Of a DNA stretch of 64,000 bases, positions 10,312 through 19,620 are shown piece by piece (the first letter of the stretch is position 1; each line of letters starts with the position of its first letter). The position numbers were made by a program, and so were the translations under genes. Location of the stretch: assembly GCA_041390685.1 (NCBI GenBank), contig JAWKPL010000001.1:1550001-1614000 (forward strand), written 5' to 3'. Source of the stretch: JAIBBD01 sp041390685. GTDB taxonomy: Bacteria; Chloroflexota; Dehalococcoidia; UBA2979. Below the pieces are notes generated by a model. It searched no databases and was not told the origin of the DNA. It was given only the letters and a program-made list of their open reading frames with translations.

Positions 10312-10508
10312 GGCGTCCCTCTCGGATGCGAATCAGGGTCGAGAGCGCGCGGGGACGGGCGCTCGGCGGGGCATGTGCGTGCACTGCCATGGTACCAGCG
10401 CGCGACGTTGGCCTCACGCTCCGCGGCCTTCCGCCCTCCTCGATGCGGGCAAGGTTCGTAAGCACCGGACGGCGGCGATCGTGTCCACTGTGAGGCGGGA
10501 GGTCGACG

Positions 10509-12062
10509 ATGAGCCGGAGGTTGCGCGCGGACGGTGCAGCGGCGCTCGCGGGGCTGGTGGCCGCGGCGGTGGCGCTGGGGGCGGGGGAGTTGATCGCGGC
10601 GGTCCTCGGGGCGCGGCCGCCGGTCGTGGTGGTGGCGGACTGGGTCGTGGACCTGCTGCCGGGCGGCCTACTACGTTTCGGCGAGACCACGTTCGGCACG
10701 AACGACAAGCCGGCCCTCGTGGTCACGATCGTCCTCGTGTCGCTCGTGCTGGGGGCGCTGCTGGGACCGCTCGCGGCGCGGCTACCGGGGGCGGGCGGAG
10801 CGATCCTGACGGCCTTCGGGTTCGTGGCATGGCTGGCCGAGCAGCGCGACGTGACCGTGTCGACGCTCGACGGCTTCCTTGTCGGCGCGGGGGGCGCGCT
10901 CGCGGGGTACGTCGCGCTGAAGTGGTTGCTCCGCACCGCGACCGATGCGGATGCGGCGCCCACGGCGGCGACATTGCCGGGACGCGGCACTGCCGGCCGG
11001 CGGCGATTCCTCGCGTTCGCGGGGACGGCGACGGCAGGCGCTGCGCTGGCGACGGTGCTCGGGCGCAGCCTGGAGTCCGGCGTCGACATCGAGGCGCAGC
11101 GCGAGCAGGTATCGCTGCCGCAGCCGGGCGTCGACGCGACGGGAGCCGGCCTCGATGTCGCGGAGATCACGCCGCTCGTGGTGCCGAACGACGAGTTCTA
11201 TCGCATCGATACGGCGTTCGCCGTGCCGCGGGTCAACAGCTCGACGTGGCGGTTGCGGGTGACCGGGATGGTCGACCGGCCCTTCGAGGTCACGTTCGAC
11301 GAGCTGCTGGCCGCGCCGTCGGTCGAGGAGTCGGTGACGCTGTGCTGCGTGTCGAACGAGGTCGGCGGCGACCTCGTGGGAAACGCCGTGTGGCGCGGGG
11401 TGCCGCTCGCCGACCTGCTCGAGCGTGCCGGCGTGCAGGCCGGAGCGACGCAGATCGTGGGCCGCTCGGTCGACGGATTCACGGTCGGCTTCCCGACGGA
11501 GGCAGCCCTCGATGGGCGCACGGCGCTGGTGGCGTACGGGATGAACGGCGAGGCGCTCCCCGCGCAGCACGGGTTCCCCGCGCGGCTCGTCGTGGCCGGG
11601 CTGTACGGCTACGTCTCCGCGACGAAGTGGCTGAGCGAGATCGAGCTGACGGCGCTCGAGGCGTTCGATGCCTACTGGATCCCTCGCGGGTGGGCGAAGC
11701 AGGCGCCGATCAAGACGCAGTCCCGCATCGACACGCCGCGGCGCAACGCGACCGCGGGCACGGTGCCGGTCGCGGGGGTGGCGTGGGGCGGGATTCGCGG
11801 CATCAGCCGCGTCGATGTGCGAATCACTCGCTCGGGGGAATCGAGCGGGACGTGGCACCGGGCGCGCCTGGGTGAGGCGCTGTCCTCGAGCAGCTGGCGG
11901 CAATGGGTCGTCGAGGACTGGCGCCCCGAGGAGGGCGAGTACCGCCTCGAGGTGCAGGCGACCGACGGCGAAGGCACGCCGCAGACGGAGGCGCGTCACG
12001 AGCCCGCGCCTGACGGGGCGACGGGACTGCACACGGTCACGGTGCGCGTGCGGGCGGCGTAA
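10509..12062 (+). CDS. Membrane-anchored sulfite oxidase-type molybdopterin oxidoreductase
   Basis: The 517 residues have two parts. Residues 1-145 contain about four hydrophobic segments. An internal twin-arginine-like motif RRRFLAFAG at 164-172 precedes another hydrophobic stretch. From about 205 comes a sulfite-oxidase-type molybdopterin domain with the metal-binding Cys region SVTLCCVSNEVGGD (Cys279/280), PLADLLERAG, and a C-terminal Mo-co dimerisation-like domain ending VRVRAA. The substrate is not evident. GGGAGG lies before ATG. A catalytic domain outside the membrane is inferred. It is a single gene diverging from gyrA. Confidence 0.88.
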   Translation: MSRRLRADGAAALAGLVAAAVALGAGELIAAVLGARPPVVVVADWVVDLLPGGLLRFGETTFGTNDKPALVVTIVLVSLVLGALLGPLAARLPGAGGAILTAFGFVAWLAEQRDVTVSTLDGFLVGAGGALAGYVALKWLLRTATDADAAPTAATLPGRGTAGRRRFLAFAGTATAGAALATVLGRSLESGVDIEAQREQVSLPQPGVDATGAGLDVAEITPLVVPNDEFYRIDTAFAVPRVNSSTWRLRVTGMVDRPFEVTFDELLAAPSVEESVTLCCVSNEVGGDLVGNAVWRGVPLADLLERAGVQAGATQIVGRSVDGFTVGFPTEAALDGRTALVAYGMNGEALPAQHGFPARLVVAGLYGYVSATKWLSEIELTALEAFDAYWIPRGWAKQAPIKTQSRIDTPRRNATAGTVPVAGVAWGGIRGISRVDVRITRSGESSGTWHRARLGEALSSSSWRQWVVEDWRPEEGEYRLEVQATDGEGTPQTEARHEPAPDGATGLHTVTVRVRAA

Positions 12063-12094
12063 GGGAGCGCGGTCGGGAGTGAGCGCGCTCTTAG
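12061..12094. terminator. Weak bidirectional hairpin
   Basis: GAGCGCG (12066-12072) pairs with CGCGCTC (12085-12091), with an outer TAA/TTA after a one-base bulge. It lies between convergent genes and overlaps the last bases of the 12091-12795 gene. No U tract is present. Confidence 0.35.
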
Positions 12095-12795
12095 GGCCGA
12101 CAGGCCTCTACGAAGGCTCCGAATAGCGCGCTGGACGGTTCGCCGTCCATTTCGTCGCGCTCCGGGTGCCACTGGACGGAGACCGCCCAGCGCTTCGAGG
12201 GGGCCTCGAGAGCCTCGACGATGCCATCGCCGGCTGTCACCGCGGCGACGGTGAGGCCGGGCGCGACTCGCTCGTCCGTGACGGCCTGGTGGTGGCGGGA
12301 GTTCACCCGCAGCGGGGCGTCGCCGAGGATGCCGGCGAGGACCGTGCCTGGCTTCACCTCAACCTCGTGCCAGCCCGAGGCGATGCCACCGTCCTCGCCG
12401 CGGCGGGCGCGGTGCGGGTCGCGTTCCTCGATGTGCTGGAGCAGCGACCCGCCATGGACGACGTTGAAGAGCTGGTGGCCGCGGCAGATGGCGAGCAGCG
12501 GGCGATCGTGCTCGAGAGCGTGCTCCATGAGGGCGGCCTCGAAGGCGTCGCGGTCCGGGTTGGTGGGGCCGAGCCGCTCGCTCGGCGGCTCGCCGTAGCG
12601 GGCGGGATCGACGTCGACGCCACCGGTGACGATCACGCCGTCGTAGTCCTGCGGCTCAGCGCCGGCGGTCCAGCTATCGAGGTCAGCGGCGACGGGCTCG
12701 CCACCGGCCGCGGTGACGCGGTCGGCGTAGTCGTTCCAGCGCTCGCCGGTCACGTCCTCGGCGCGGGTGATGAGGATGCGGGGTCGTGCGTTCAT
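12091..12795 (-). CDS. Gamma-glutamyl-gamma-aminobutyrate hydrolase family (peptidase C26)
   Basis: The 234 residues form a class I glutamine amidotransferase-like hydrolase: GVIVTGGVDVDPARYGE, nucleophile Cys in AICRGHQLFNVVHGG, catalytic His in SVQWHPE followed by Glu. PuuD-type enzymes release GABA or glutamate from gamma-glutamyl compounds, but the substrate here is unknown. ATG at 12795 follows TAGCAT with a 6-nt gap and no Shine-Dalgarno site, so the message is probably leaderless. Confidence 0.9.
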   Translation of the reverse strand: MNARPRILITRAEDVTGERWNDYADRVTAAGGEPVAADLDSWTAGAEPQDYDGVIVTGGVDVDPARYGEPPSERLGPTNPDRDAFEAALMEHALEHDRPLLAICRGHQLFNVVHGGSLLQHIEERDPHRARRGEDGGIASGWHEVEVKPGTVLAGILGDAPLRVNSRHHQAVTDERVAPGLTVAAVTAGDGIVEALEAPSKRWAVSVQWHPERDEMDGEPSSALFGAFVEACRP

Positions 12796-12865
12796 GGACG
12801 CATGCTACCGCGTCGGCGCCCGGAGGTGAGCCGCATGCGCGCGCGGAGGTCGCGCGTGGCGGCCG

Positions 12866-13828
12866 CTAGTCCTCGTCCTCGTCTTCGTCCGCGACGATCG
12901 GCTCGTCTTCGTCCTCCGCCACCACGACGTCGTCATCGTCGTCCTCGAGCGGGTCGCCCTCCTCGTCCTCGTCTTCCGAGTCGGCGGCGGAATCGGAGAA
13001 GCCAGCGTCGTCGAAGTCGTCTTCCTCGCTGCGCCGAGGGCGGGGCGTCCAGCCGCTGTCGCCGTCATCGTCGTCCATGTCGTCGCCGTCGAGGTCGTCG
13101 GCGCCGTAACGGACGATCGAGGATTTGGTGTACGCGCGTGGCATGAGCCTGCGCTTCGCGGAGGCCGCGGCCGGCGGGAGGAACGACGGCTGGTCCACGA
13201 GCGACGGGTCGCGGTGCGTTTCCCGCACGTAGATCGTGCCCTCGGTGTCATTGACGCGGCGGATGACGGCGGCGTAGCGGTTGCCGCCCTCGATCAGGCG
13301 CTTGAGGCGCAGCCCGGCCCGGGTCTCGATGCGGCCGAGGACCACACCGGCGGGCGTCTGCACGGAGATGCCGCGGGCCGTGGGGACGAGTTCGGCGGGC
13401 TCGCCCGCGGACACGCGGCGCAGTCCCTGCGCGCTGGGTTCGATCAGGTCGAACTCCGCGGACTTGCCCGACTCCTCGATGAGCGAGTGGGGGCGCACGG
13501 CGGGCGCGGGCGCCGAGGCGGAGGTCCGCCTCGCCGGGCGGCGCTTGCCGGCCGCGCCGCGCATCTCCTGGATGCGGGCGAGGTTGCGCCGCGCGATCAC
13601 GTTCGTCGAGTCGAGCTCGAGCGAGCGCTGGTAGGCGCCGGCGGCGCCGTCGAGGTCGCCGAGCTCGGTGAGTGCCTTGCCAAGGCGGTTGGCCGCCTCG
13701 AGGTCGTCGGGGAACTCCTCGAGCAGCGAGCGGTTCTCGTCCGCCGCGAGTTCCCAGCGCCGATCGAGGGCGTACGCGATTGCAGCGTCGATGCGCTGCT
13801 TCCGGGAGCGCTTCATCGCCTGAACCAT
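12866..13828 (-). CDS. TPR protein with acidic C-terminal tail
   Basis: The 320 residues start with two TPR-like helix pairs (about 12-95: RRWELAADENRSLLEEFPDD, then ELGDLDGAAGAYQRSLELD). A basic linker (KRRPARRTSAS) follows, then a central globular part with VQTPAGVVLGRIETRAGLRL. The last 90 residues are mostly Asp and Glu. Such tails can mimic nucleic acid or bind basic proteins, which is only an inference here. No family is recognised for the central part. The start may be the ATG at 13828 or the one at 13816. Confidence 0.75.
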   Translation of the reverse strand: MVQAMKRSRKQRIDAAIAYALDRRWELAADENRSLLEEFPDDLEAANRLGKALTELGDLDGAAGAYQRSLELDSTNVIARRNLARIQEMRGAAGKRRPARRTSASAPAPAVRPHSLIEESGKSAEFDLIEPSAQGLRRVSAGEPAELVPTARGISVQTPAGVVLGRIETRAGLRLKRLIEGGNRYAAVIRRVNDTEGTIYVRETHRDPSLVDQPSFLPPAAASAKRRLMPRAYTKSSIVRYGADDLDGDDMDDDDGDSGWTPRPRRSEEDDFDDAGFSDSAADSEDEDEEGDPLEDDDDDVVVAEDEDEPIVADEDEDED

Positions 13829-14075
13829 CTGTCCTGTACCCGCCTTCTGGGGCTGCCTGCATCGACCGTGGAAGTCATGATCGCAGCCCGGATGTAGCTA
13901 GAACGCCGGGTTTCGAGAAAAGGTTTCTCGCGTCCGGTTGCAAACGAGTTGCAACGCGCGGGCGCGCCGTTTGAGCGAGGATGGTGGTCCTTCGACCGCC
14001 TGGAGGCTCGATCGCGGCTCATGCCAGTGTACGTCCGCAGACAGCCCTCTTCGGGGAGGAGCTCGAGTGAGAAGG

Positions 14076-14152
14076 TGGTCGGGGTGCGCAGATTCGAACT
14101 GCGGGCCTCGTCGTCCCGAACGACGCGCTCTACCAAGCTGAGCTACACCCCG
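14076..14152 (-). tRNA. tRNA-Pro (anticodon CGG)
   Basis: On the minus strand CGGGGTG pairs with CACCCCG, followed by discriminator A and encoded CCA (14076-14078). The anticodon loop TTCGGGA gives CGG. D arm GCTCAGCTTGGTAGAGC and T arm AGTTCGAATCT are normal. TACCAT about 30 nt upstream (14187-14182) may be the -10, so this tRNA has a leader, unlike the tRNA-Ser at 748-833. Confidence 0.95.
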
Positions 14153-14332
14153 GGTGCGGCGCGCCGTCCGCGTCGAGCGAGGATGGTACAGCGCACACGG
14201 ACGCTGTGTCGAGGACATCGTGTCAACTCGATGGTTGCGCCGTCGGAGGGCGTCCCTTCGCGGGGAGACGGGTGGACAGGGCGGCAGCCCTCGCTATGAT
14301 CGTAGCCGGCGGGGTGAGAAGGGCCGTTGCTG

Positions 14333-15853
14333 GTGCGACCCGGAAGGCGAGGGCTTCCTCGCCGCGTTACGCTCGTCCCGCTGATCCTCCTCGTCGCCGC
14401 GTTCTCGGCGTTCGCGTACGCGGGGCCGGCCCTCGATGCGCAGTCTCTCAGCCTGGGCGAAGAGAACTCCTGGATCCGTGTGCAGAACCTCGGTGGCGAC
14501 GCCGCTTCGGTGGATGTCACCTTCTACGACCGCGCCGGCAACGTGGTCGCGGAGGACGGATGCCCGAACGGTGGGTGCGGCCCAATCGCGCCGGGCTTCG
14601 GCTGGTCGTTCTTTCAGCAGGGGTTCGGCGGCGTCGCGGAGGGGTATCGAGGTTCCGCGTTCGTGACCGCCGACCAACCGTTCGTGGCGCTGCTCGCGCG
14701 AGACGTCTTCAAAGGCGGACAGTTCCAGATCGCCGGCGACACGCTGCGCCTCGGACCGGGCACATCGACGCTGTACCTCCCGGTCGTGCAGAACCACGCC
14801 GGGTACGTCTCGCGCATCTCCGTGCAGAACTCGAGCGAGACCGCGGACGCGTGTGTGCGGATCGAGTACTGGGCCGAGGGAGCCTCCAGCGTGACGGCCG
14901 TCGACCCGCCGGGTCCGACCTCGGGCTGCCCGGACGGCGGCACTCGGATCCCCGCGCGGGGCACGCTCGTGCGGGACGAGACGAACCTGCCGGTCACGAA
15001 CTTCGAGGGCGCGGCGATCGTGCGGGCGCTGGCGACGGGGAGCGGCGTGGGCGCCTCGGCGCAGCGGCTGGCGGCCACCGTGGACACGCGCGACCGCGAC
15101 GGCGCGGGCCTCGCGACGTATCGCGGCATCGGGCCGGACGAGGTGAGCGGGACGGTGGCGTTGCCGCAGGTCGACCGGAACGCCTCTGACCTCGGGGCCA
15201 CGTGGTCCACGCGGTTCCGCATCCTCAACGCATCTCCGGGCGGGGCGAACCAGGTGAAGCTACGCTACGAGGGCACGAACGGCGACGGCGAACGCGTCGA
15301 GATTGAGCACGAAATCGTGGTCACTTCGGCGCTGACGTGCGACCAGGCGGCCTCGGGGGTGGCAGGGTGCCTTCCGGACGAGTATGACCTGCCGCCGAGC
15401 TTCCGCGGCACCGTGCGCATCATCGCGACGAGCCCGATCGCGGTCGTCGCGCAGCGGCGAGACAGCGACGGTTCGCTCGACAACTACCGCGGGCTCACGA
15501 CCGAGGCGGCGTCGCGGCAGGTGATGCTGCCCGTGGTCAACAAGAACTACGGCCCGTTCGGCGACCAGGCGGGCTGGAACTCCTCGCTGCGGGTGCTCAC
15601 CTTCGACGGCTCGACGGCCCACGTGCGCGTGATCTACTTCTCGAAGGAGTTCCAGAATGGCCGCGTCTACGGCCCCGTGAGCATCGATGGGGAGTCAACA
15701 CTGCGGCAGTGGGAGGACACAGGGTTGCCGGACGGCTGGGTAGGCAGCGCGATCGTCGTGTCCGACCAGCCGGTGGTGGTCGTGGCGAACATCGAGACCG
15801 AGGTCTTCAGTGGGGACCGCGTCCTGATGTACGGCGGCGTGAGCATCGAGTAG
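14333..15853 (+). CDS. Secreted beta-repeat protein of unknown function
   Basis: The 506 residues start with a basic head and signal peptide (VTLVPLILLVAAFSAFAYAGP) and then repeat one module four times. Each repeat has a line like NSWIRVQNLGGDAASVDVTF, VSRISVQNSSE, STRFRILNASPGG or NSSLRVLTFDGS, then a strand such as VTADQPFVALLAR or IIATSPIAVVAQ. This is a beta-sandwich repeat for the cell surface or outside. No catalytic motif or C-terminal anchor is seen. The start may be GTG 14333 (9 nt after GAAGGG) or TTG 14327. TATGAT at 14295-14300 may be its -10. Confidence 0.75.
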   Translation: MRPGRRGLPRRVTLVPLILLVAAFSAFAYAGPALDAQSLSLGEENSWIRVQNLGGDAASVDVTFYDRAGNVVAEDGCPNGGCGPIAPGFGWSFFQQGFGGVAEGYRGSAFVTADQPFVALLARDVFKGGQFQIAGDTLRLGPGTSTLYLPVVQNHAGYVSRISVQNSSETADACVRIEYWAEGASSVTAVDPPGPTSGCPDGGTRIPARGTLVRDETNLPVTNFEGAAIVRALATGSGVGASAQRLAATVDTRDRDGAGLATYRGIGPDEVSGTVALPQVDRNASDLGATWSTRFRILNASPGGANQVKLRYEGTNGDGERVEIEHEIVVTSALTCDQAASGVAGCLPDEYDLPPSFRGTVRIIATSPIAVVAQRRDSDGSLDNYRGLTTEAASRQVMLPVVNKNYGPFGDQAGWNSSLRVLTFDGSTAHVRVIYFSKEFQNGRVYGPVSIDGESTLRQWEDTGLPDGWVGSAIVVSDQPVVVVANIETEVFSGDRVLMYGGVSIE

Positions 15854-15878
15854 CCCGCACGCGCCGTACGATTACGCG

Positions 15879-16571
15879 ATGACGGACCAACGCTTCACCT
15901 GCGAGCGCTGCGGCGACGCCTTCGATTTACCGGCGGCGACCCTGGCGCGGTACCCGGGCTGGACGCCGAAGCTCTGCCGGCGCTGCCGCCCGGCGGCGGC
16001 CTCCGGGGGGCGCGGCGATGGGAGAGCAGCCGGGGCAGGCGCCGCAGCGCGGCCGGCGGGCGGCAGGCGCGGGACCTCAGCGACGCGGTCGCTGCTGCTG
16101 ACCACGGCGCAGGTTCTCGAGCGGTATGCGGCGGGGCCGGATACCGGCGTCTTCACTGACGGGTCGTGCAGCGGGAACCCGGGCCCGGGCGGCTGGGGGG
16201 CCGTGCGCGTCGAGGGCGGACGCGTGATCGCGGAGGAGCACGGCGCCGAGGCCGCGACGACGAACAACCGCATGGAGCTGCTGGCGATGATCGCCGGGTT
16301 GCGCATGATCGGCACGGACGAGGCGGTCGACGTGTACTCGGACAGCCGGCTGGTGGTCCAGACGCTGACGCAGTGGGCCGCGGGCTGGGAGCGGCGCGGC
16401 TGGAAGCGCACTACCGGCGAGGTCAAGAACCTCGACCTGGTGCAGGAGGCGTATGCGCTCGCGAAGGCGCGGCCGCGAGCGCGCATCGAGTGGATCCGCG
16501 CGCACGACGGCTCGCGGTGGAACGAGTACGCCGACGCGCTGTCCACAGCGTACCTGCGCGCCGTGGTGTAG
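15879..16571 (+). CDS. rnhA: Ribonuclease H with N-terminal zinc ribbon
   Basis: The C-terminal domain is RNase HI, which cuts RNA in RNA:DNA hybrids. Acidic residues are Asp94 in FTDGSCSGNPGPGGWG, Glu133 in NNRMELLA, Asp155 in YSDSRLVV, and a late His/Asp pair in AHDGSRWNEYADALS. Residues 1-40 add a zinc ribbon (Cys8, Cys11, Cys33, Cys36), joined by a 45-residue Ala/Gly linker. This N-terminal ribbon is not part of the standard enzyme and may bind nucleic acid. TACGAT (15867-15872) ends 6 nt before ATG, so the message is probably leaderless. Confidence 0.92.
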   Translation: MTDQRFTCERCGDAFDLPAATLARYPGWTPKLCRRCRPAAASGGRGDGRAAGAGAAARPAGGRRGTSATRSLLLTTAQVLERYAAGPDTGVFTDGSCSGNPGPGGWGAVRVEGGRVIAEEHGAEAATTNNRMELLAMIAGLRMIGTDEAVDVYSDSRLVVQTLTQWAAGWERRGWKRTTGEVKNLDLVQEAYALAKARPRARIEWIRAHDGSRWNEYADALSTAYLRAVV

Positions 16572-16582
16572 CCCCGCCGCCG

Positions 16583-17590
16583 TCAGGTGGTCGTCGGCGC
16601 CTCGGACGAACGCCGTGTGATATCGCTCAGGCTCAGGTCGAGCCACCACATCGCAGCGATGCCGGTGAGGCCGATCCAGGCGAGCAGCAGCAGATGCGAG
16701 CCGATCGCGTAGCCCGACGCAGCGTCGCGTGGCGCGCCCATCGCGACGAGTGCCTCGGTCACGATCACCTCGTACGGGCCGACGTTCCACGGCGTGACGG
16801 GGACGGCGACAGCGAGATTGGCCGCGATGGTAACGAGCAGCGCTTCGGCGGCGGTCATATCGAGGCCGAACGCGTGACCGATGAGCCAGTACACGCCGAC
16901 CTCGGTGCTCCAGGCGCAGATCGAGATGCCGATGGCGACGGCCGTCGCCGCGGTCGTACGGAGCGAGGCGAGGCCCGCCACGCTCTCGGCGAAGCGCCGG
17001 CCGATGAAGGGGCGCACGCGCTCTGGCAGAGGGCGCAGCAGCCGGCTGCCGGCCGGGTCCCAGGCGGTGCCGTAGCGGGCCGCCAGCACCGTCACGGCGA
17101 ACACCGAGAGCACGAGGACGGACAGCGTGAGCAGCGAGGACTGTAGCACCTCGGGCAGGTCGAGGAAGGCGATGCCGGCCGTCAGCAGGATGACGAACGT
17201 GACGCCGTCGAGGAGTGACTCGACGACGATGACGGTGCTGGCCATCTCGGCGCGCGCGACACCGAAGCGGCGGTTGGGGATCTCGATGCGGAGGAGGTCG
17301 CCCGCGCGCAGGGGGATGACCGCGTTCGCCAGGTTGGAGACGAGGAAGAGCGCGAAGAGGTGGCGCGTCGGGATCTCGTGGCGGTGGCGGAGGAAGTAGC
17401 GCCAGCGGTAGGCGTGGATGGCCTTCGAGGCGGTGAAGAGCAGCAGTCCCGGCAGGAGCCACGGGTACTCGACGTGGGGGAGCTGGCGGGCGGCGCCGAG
17501 GAGGTCGACGCGCCAGAAGAGCAGCGCGAATGTCCCGACGGTGAGGAGGGCCTGGAGCGCGAGCAGCATGCGGGCGGATCGAAGACGCAC
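16583..17590 (-). CDS. UPF0104/LPG synthase-like membrane protein
   Basis: The 335 residues contain about eight membrane helices with the family hallmarks: HAYRWRYFLRH near the start, SNLANAVIPLRAGDLLRIEI, and later PVTPWNVGPYEVIVTEAL. This family (YbhN, AglD, MprF membrane part) includes putative lipid flippases and glycolipid-related proteins, and the role here is unknown. The GTG start has GCGAGGAGG before it. It converges on rnhA and lies downstream of no obvious partner. Confidence 0.85.
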   Translation of the reverse strand: MRLRSARMLLALQALLTVGTFALLFWRVDLLGAARQLPHVEYPWLLPGLLLFTASKAIHAYRWRYFLRHRHEIPTRHLFALFLVSNLANAVIPLRAGDLLRIEIPNRRFGVARAEMASTVIVVESLLDGVTFVILLTAGIAFLDLPEVLQSSLLTLSVLVLSVFAVTVLAARYGTAWDPAGSRLLRPLPERVRPFIGRRFAESVAGLASLRTTAATAVAIGISICAWSTEVGVYWLIGHAFGLDMTAAEALLVTIAANLAVAVPVTPWNVGPYEVIVTEALVAMGAPRDAASGYAIGSHLLLLAWIGLTGIAAMWWLDLSLSDITRRSSEAPTTT

Positions 17591-17662
17591 GGGCCTCCTC
17601 GCAGCTTGCTGGTCGGCGCGGCCGGGGTTCGCCTCACGATACCGCGCGCCGCGCCGCGGCGG

Positions 17663-18094
17663 TCAGCCGCGACGAATGGCGGCCGTGACGCGCCCGACGG
17701 CGACGAGCGTGCCGTCCGCGTCCCGGACATCGACGTGTGCCCACGCGATCGTGCGGCCGGAGCGGAGGACGCGGCCCTCGGCGGTGAGGTCGGAGGCCGC
17801 GGCGTCGAGGTAGCTGACGTTGAGATCGGTGGTCGACATGCCGCGCCAGGCGGGCTCGTCGCTGGTGCGGAGGGTGCGCACGGCGGTGCCGGCCGCGGCG
17901 TCGATGAGAGTCGCGATGGCGCCGCCGTGGACGACGTCCGGGCGGTTCACGGTGCCGAACTCGGGGCGGTGCGGCATCGAGACCACGGCGCGGCCGGACT
18001 CGGCCTCGACGAAGCGGATGCCGAGGTGACGCCAGAAGGGCGTCTCCTCCGGCGCCACCCAGGCGAGCAGCGCGGGGTCGAGGGGCGTGCCCAC
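17663..18094 (-). CDS. PaaI-family hotdog thioesterase
   Basis: The 143 residues show the hotdog fold with the PaaI signature: TPFWRHLGIRFVEAE, RPDVVHGGAIATLIDAAAG with the HGG helix start, then TTDLNVSYLDAA and the final strand IAWAHVDVRDADGTL. The family hydrolyses acyl-CoA thioesters, often aromatic. The substrate is unknown. The start is taken as GTG 18094, because upstream codons belong to the neighbour gene region and the family N-terminus fits. Confidence 0.88.
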   Translation of the reverse strand: MGTPLDPALLAWVAPEETPFWRHLGIRFVEAESGRAVVSMPHRPEFGTVNRPDVVHGGAIATLIDAAAGTAVRTLRTSDEPAWRGMSTTDLNVSYLDAAASDLTAEGRVLRSGRTIAWAHVDVRDADGTLVAVGRVTAAIRRG

Positions 18095-18107
18095 TTCGGA
18101 TCGCCGC

Positions 18108-18332
18108 CTAGCGGCCGAAGAGCTTGCCGATGGAGCCGCCGATGTCGCCGATGTCGACGGGCGAGTTCTCGCCGAGGAGGCCCGCGAGCTGCTCGGCGTT
18201 ACCGCCCAGGAGTTCGAGGAGTTGCTGGGGATTTTCCTTGACGAAGCCGAGCATGGTGTCGATGGCCTGGCCGGCCTGCTCGGCATTGAGGCCGACGCGC
18301 TCGGCAAGCAGGTTGATGAGCTGGTCTCGCAT
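18108..18332 (-). CDS. 74-aa helical protein of unknown function
   Basis: The frame encodes 74 residues of short helices: LINLLAERVGLNAEQAGQAI, TMLGFVKENPQQLLELLGG, then a Gly-rich end GDIGGSIGKLFGR. AGGAGG precedes ATG at good spacing. The pattern resembles small proteins with a helical bundle and Gly-rich tail such as DUF937-like ones, but I cannot assign a family. It is 13 nt upstream of the thioesterase start on the same strand and may be co-transcribed. Confidence 0.75.
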   Translation of the reverse strand: MRDQLINLLAERVGLNAEQAGQAIDTMLGFVKENPQQLLELLGGNAEQLAGLLGENSPVDIGDIGGSIGKLFGR

Positions 18333-18428
18333 GGCGTCCTCCTGTCGCGCGTGGGCAGGGTAGCACCTCGGAAGGGGTGGGGAGCAGCGCTCGCGACCGC
18401 AATCGAGGGGCGTCGTAGCATCGAGGGG

Positions 18429-19613
18429 ATGCAGCGCGAGGTCGTCGTCGTTGGGTCCGGACCGGCCGGGAGCACCGCCGCGCGTGAGATCGCGCGGCGC
18501 GGGCATGAGGTGCTGCTGCTCGACAAGGCGCGGTTCCCGCGCGACAAGCCCTGCGGCGGCGGCGTCACCGTGCGCTGCGCCGGGCTGCTCCCCTTCGACA
18601 TCGAGCCGGTGGTCGAGCACGTCGTCAGCGGGGCGATCCTGCAGGGGCCGAACGGCAGGCAGACGGTGCGCGAGGCGGACGGGCCGCTGACCTTCATGAC
18701 GCAGCGCCGCCGCCTCGACGCGTTCCTGGCGGAGCGGGCGCAGGAGGCGGGCGCGGAGTTCCGCGACGGCCTCGCGGTGCGGGAGCTGACCGGCACGCCG
18801 GAGGGCTTCGAGCTGCGACTGGCGGACGGCAGCGAGGTGTGCGCGCGCGTGGTGATCGGCGCCGACGGGGCGAACGGCATCGTCGGCACGCGGCTCGGCT
18901 TCGACCATCCGCTGGAGAGCGCGGTGGCCCTGGAGGGGAACCTGCCGTGCCCGCACGGCCCGCCCCCGTGGCTCACGGGCAAGGTGGCGCTCTCCCTCGG
19001 CTGGCTGCCGGGCGGATACGGCTGGCTGTTCCCGAAGGGCGACCACATCAACGTGGGCGTCGGCGGCTGGAAGGCGGTCGTCGGGTCGCAGCTGCGCGAC
19101 TCGCTCGACGCGTACACGCGCTCCTTCGGGTGGGAGCCTTCGATGCTGACGAACGTGCGCGGGCACCACCTGCCGATGCAGCGGCCGGGGATGCCGGTGG
19201 CCAGCGTGGCGGCGGCGGTGGTGGGCGACGCCGCGGGCCTGGTCGACCCGCTGTCGGGCGAGGGCATCTACGCCGCCATTGCCTCGGGGGTCGCGGTCGC
19301 GCCGGCGGCGGTCGACTACCTCGAGGGGCGCACGAGCAGCCTGGCGGGGTACCAGCTGACCGTGGAGCGCGAGCTGGTCCCGGACGTGGTGGCGTCGCGG
19401 GCGCTGATGGAGATCTTCCACGCGGCGCCGGGGCCGTTCTCGTGGCTCGCGCGCCGCTCGGACCGCGTGTGGCGGGCGATGGGCGGCCTCGTACGCGGGG
19501 AGAAGACGTACGACGGCATCGTGCACCGCACGGGGCCGTTCGTGGCGACCTTGCAGCCGCTGGCGCGGGGCGCGCGAGTGCTCACCGACCGACGCTACGG
19601 GCGGCGGATGTAG
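18429..19613 (+). CDS. Geranylgeranyl reductase-family flavoprotein
   Basis: The 394 residues carry an FAD Rossmann motif VVGSGPAGSTAAREIARRG, a second FAD contact VIGADGANGIVG, and the third block AAAVVGDAAGLVDPLSGEGI. The RFPRDKPCGGGV motif is typical of geranylgeranyl reductases and related flavin monooxygenases. These saturate isoprenoid chains of quinones, lipids or pigments. Which substrate is used here is not clear. TAGCAT (18416-18421) is 7 nt before ATG. A GAGGGG also lies just before the ATG but is too close to be ideal. Confidence 0.88.
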   Translation: MQREVVVVGSGPAGSTAAREIARRGHEVLLLDKARFPRDKPCGGGVTVRCAGLLPFDIEPVVEHVVSGAILQGPNGRQTVREADGPLTFMTQRRRLDAFLAERAQEAGAEFRDGLAVRELTGTPEGFELRLADGSEVCARVVIGADGANGIVGTRLGFDHPLESAVALEGNLPCPHGPPPWLTGKVALSLGWLPGGYGWLFPKGDHINVGVGGWKAVVGSQLRDSLDAYTRSFGWEPSMLTNVRGHHLPMQRPGMPVASVAAAVVGDAAGLVDPLSGEGIYAAIASGVAVAPAAVDYLEGRTSSLAGYQLTVERELVPDVVASRALMEIFHAAPGPFSWLARRSDRVWRAMGGLVRGEKTYDGIVHRTGPFVATLQPLARGARVLTDRRYGRRM

Positions 19614-19620
19614 GGGCGCG

